This document shows positions 62,141-64,000 of a stretch of 64,000 bases of DNA, piece by piece. Position 1 is the first letter of the stretch; the number at the start of each line of letters is the position of its first letter. Position numbers and translations under genes: made by a program. Location: contig JBAXME010000006.1 of NCBI GenBank assembly GCA_037134455.1, positions 5,505 through 69,504 of the forward strand, in the 5' to 3' direction. The notes beneath the pieces are model-generated. The model had not been told where the DNA came from. It saw only the letters and a program-made list of their open reading frames with translations, and did not search any database. This DNA is from ATX-6F1 sp037134455 (GTDB lineage: Bacteria; Cyanobacteriota; Cyanobacteriia; PCC-6307; Cyanobiaceae).

Positions 62141-62855
62141 CTAAATAAATGCAAACGTGTTTTGAACGAAGGAAGTGAGAGGATGCAAGAAATTAACTCT
62201 AGTCACAGGCAAAGAGACAGAAACGCAGGGAATCAGTTGCTAACACGGGGCGAAGGCGATTCAACAACACCTTACAAGAAATCCTGATTCACAAATCGTC
62301 CGGAATCAATAGGTCAATAATAATTATTCCTTGGCAAAAGTCAATACGCCAATCAAAGCATGCACTAAATTAACGCAAAAGTTATGACGAAAAAGAAAAA
62401 TTAAACTTCAAGCGTATCCATAGTGGATACTGTATCTCACTGCTGACTGACTAGGGGCTGCGCGGCAAGAGCAATCTATTAACAACTAGGCTGGCCAGGA
62501 AATTAGGCAAGGAGCACTCAATAGATGCCTGCTCTCGAGGGCCAAGCATTGGGCAGCCGGAACTCATCATCCATGGAGCTTAAACATCCAAGACAGGATA
62601 TCATCTGTATTCAACAGGCGGTATCGAGCGACAAGATTGGTAAATTTGGCCACGACGATAAACATCTGGAGCCGGCATGCTGCCATACACACCCCGATTA
62701 GAGCATGGAAATCAAGCCTGCTCAGCGCCAAGTTGATCATTCTGGCAGATGAGCACGTCTCTAGGCCTACTTTGATTTCGTGGACAGGTGCAAGGGGGCT
62801 TGCAGGAGTAAGTTTAAGTGCAGTTGCGCACGACTGCTCCAAGTCGATTGGGCTA
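62141..62855. other. Gap left of IS5 copy 2
   Basis: About 715 bp. The first 300 bp are AT-rich without signal. From about 62460 composition is more balanced, and a minus-strand frame (62567-62995) is open but runs into the insertion sequence and shows no domain. Possibly remnants of an older element; nothing can be named. Confidence 0.45.
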
Positions 62856-63025
62856 GGGAGCCTCTGGGCAACAGGGGTTTGAGCAGTCGCTGAGATCAGC
62901 AAAGCTTCCTCTGGCCTGGATTGGGCTCGAAAGCCAAGGATGAGACCCTCAACAGGCTCGTTTTCAGCATTATCTGACTGGTATTTGAGGCTCAATCGAA
63001 GTATTTAGCTACACCATTCCCCTGC

Positions 63026-64000
63026 TCAGGCTGTCGCAAGTAACTGTCGCCTGGCCAGGAACAGATTCGTCAGAGCTGCCAGCACATTGATCTTGCAGCG
63101 GTTCTTGGCCAGGCCGCGCAGCCGGGTTTTCTGAAAGCCGAATTGCTGCTTGATCACACGGAACGGATGTTCAACCTTGGAGCGGATATGGGCTTTGGCG
63201 GTTTCGATCAGATCGAGCAAGTGGCCATCCGGCGTATTCGGCAGTGCGCGGCGCTTGCCGGGTCGCAGCGCAACCCTGAAATCAGCTGTGGTGTCTGCCA
63301 TCTCTCGCCTTTTGGCGATGCCCTGGTAGCCAGCGTCGCCGTAAACGACGTCCTCATCGCCATGGAGCAGCTCGGAAGCCGGGGTGAGGTCATGCACGTT
63401 GGCGGCCGTGGTCACAACCGAGTGAATCAGGCCTGAGTCCTTGTCGACTCCGTAGCCCTTGGCTTCCGCGAAGCGGTTATGGACTTTCATCCCGTAGGCG
63501 CAGCCTTCCGCGCAGCGGTGATACCACTGGTTACCCTTTTTGGTCTGGTGCATCTCTGGATCCCGCTTCCCCCGATTGTTCTTGATTGAGCTGGGCGCAG
63601 CGATCAAGGTGGCATCCACGATCGTGCCCTGGCGCATCGTCATGCCCCGTGCGCTGAGGTGGGCTTTGACGATCTCAAAGATCTGCTCGCCCAGCGTGTG
63701 CTTCTCCAGCAGGTGGCGGAAGGTCAGGATCGTGGTTTCATCCGGTATCCGGTCACTGATCAGCTCGATGCCGACAAAGCGGCGCATGGTGGGCACCTCG
63801 ATCAGGGCCTCCTCCATGACCGGATCGCTGAGTGAATACCACTGCTGCAACAGGTGAATCCGCAGCATCGTCGCCAGTGGGTACGGTGGCCGACCGCCTT
63901 TCTTGCTGGTCTTGGGGTAGTGAGGTTCGATCAAGTTGATCAGCTCCTGCCAGGGCACCACCACCTCCATCTCAGAGAGAAACTTCTCCCGTTTGGTCTG
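63026..64000 (-). CDS. IS5-family transposase (N-terminus outside window)
   Basis: At least 324 residues are open from QTKREKFLSEMEVVVPW at the window edge to a stop at 63026. DDE residues: IVDATLIAAPSSIK, DVVYGDAGYQGIAKR, KVEHPFRVIKQQFGF. By comparison with copy 1 the true start lies about 20 codons beyond the window, MGSKQLGF-like. Two mini-repeats are read through as extra codons: HRCAEGCAY after NQWY, and NRFAEAKGY after MKVH; copy 1 has single residues at these places. Both inserts are close to the catalytic core, so activity is uncertain. Confidence 0.88.
   Translation of the reverse strand, partial: QTKREKFLSEMEVVVPWQELINLIEPHYPKTSKKGGRPPYPLATMLRIHLLQQWYSLSDPVMEEALIEVPTMRRFVGIELISDRIPDETTILTFRHLLEKHTLGEQIFEIVKAHLSARGMTMRQGTIVDATLIAAPSSIKNNRGKRDPEMHQTKKGNQWYHRCAEGCAYGMKVHNRFAEAKGYGVDKDSGLIHSVVTTAANVHDLTPASELLHGDEDVVYGDAGYQGIAKRREMADTTADFRVALRPGKRRALPNTPDGHLLDLIETAKAHIRSKVEHPFRVIKQQFGFQKTRLRGLAKNRCKINVLAALTNLFLARRQLLATA
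63452..63478 (-). repeat. Twin-hairpin mini-repeat in IS5 copy 2, site 1
   Basis: 27 bp; in the transposase sense it is CCGC-TTC-GCGG, A, AGCC-AAG-GGCT, AC. Stem 1 is CCGC/GCGG instead of CTGC/GCAG, a paired change. Copy 1 has one codon here (net 24 bp). Confidence 0.87.
63494..63520 (-). repeat. Twin-hairpin mini-repeat in IS5 copy 2, site 2
   Basis: 27 bp; in the transposase sense it is CCGC-TGC-GCGG, A, AGGC-TGC-GCCT, AC. Both stems differ from the commonest form by paired changes. It is absent from copy 1, but a decayed insert occupies the same site in the relic at 52300. Confidence 0.87.

Larger units (their letters stand above)
62856..64000 (-). mobile_element. IS5-family insertion sequence, copy 2 (cut by window end)
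   Basis: The left end GGGAGCCTCTGGGCAAC (preceded by CTA) matches the left inverted repeat of copy 1 at 48671. The element runs off the window. It lies in the same orientation as copy 1 about 14 kb away, and its transposase has an intact frame over everything visible, making it the likelier active copy. Confidence 0.78.

Noticed and set aside
62567..62995. Minus-strand frame of 142 residues left of IS5 copy 2
   Set aside because: It crosses the inverted repeat of the insertion sequence and shows no domain; could be a chimera of chance frames.

Overview
The window comes from a GC-rich picocyanobacterium of the Cyanobium/Synechococcus type. The first 4.3 kb carries ndhJ-ndhK-ndhC on the minus strand, divergent from rubA-ycf48-psbE-psbF-psbL-psbJ on the plus strand. 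The PsbJ has the N-terminal extension I associate with picocyanobacteria. A clear intrinsic terminator closes the psb operon.

From about 4.9 kb almost to the right end lies a very large surface-polysaccharide (O-antigen/capsule/exopolysaccharide) locus. A minus-strand operon (17047 down to 4863) makes nucleotide sugars: UDP-glucose to UDP-glucuronate by Ugd, then UDP-xylose by UXS or a C4-epimerised uronate by the epimerase, and GDP-mannose to GDP-L-fucose by Gmd and Fcl. It also encodes glycosyltransferases and a WaaL/Wzy-like membrane protein. The plus-strand block from 22.6 to 36.7 kb is a chain of glycosyltransferases with a second polymerase-like protein, a methyltransferase, a Wzx-like flippase and an asparagine-synthase-type amidotransferase. 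Genes at 36.7-41.7 kb add another glycosyltransferase, an SGNH hydrolase and two divergent polyprenol-phosphate sugar transferases, one of which has lost its catalytic dyad. Start/stop overlaps of 1-4 bp are the rule, so most genes look translationally coupled. No outer-membrane export genes (Wza/Wzb/Wzc or Wzm/Wzt) are visible.

Two toxin-antitoxin modules lie inside the locus at 41.8-43.2 kb: a HepT/MntA (HEPN/nucleotidyltransferase) pair and a PIN/AbrB (VapC/VapB-like) pair. They are followed by a FlaA1/CapD-type dehydratase (43461-45494).

Base composition changes sharply just upstream of that gene. From about 45.5 to 62.8 kb the DNA is AT-rich and looser, with long gaps. It holds a WecA-like initiating transferase, a degenerate epimerase-like protein, more glycosyltransferases, an acetyltransferase, a third polymerase-like membrane protein, methyltransferases, and intact and decaying IS5-, IS3- and IS481-type insertion sequences. 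It looks like a horizontally acquired, recombining sugar-variation island.

The most distinctive non-genic signal is a family of about 25-28 bp twin-hairpin mini-repeats, at least ten clear copies. Every one lies inside an insertion-sequence transposase gene. Both stems show compensatory base changes. Copies in one orientation are read through as extra codons (one shifts the frame); copies in the other introduce in-frame stops.
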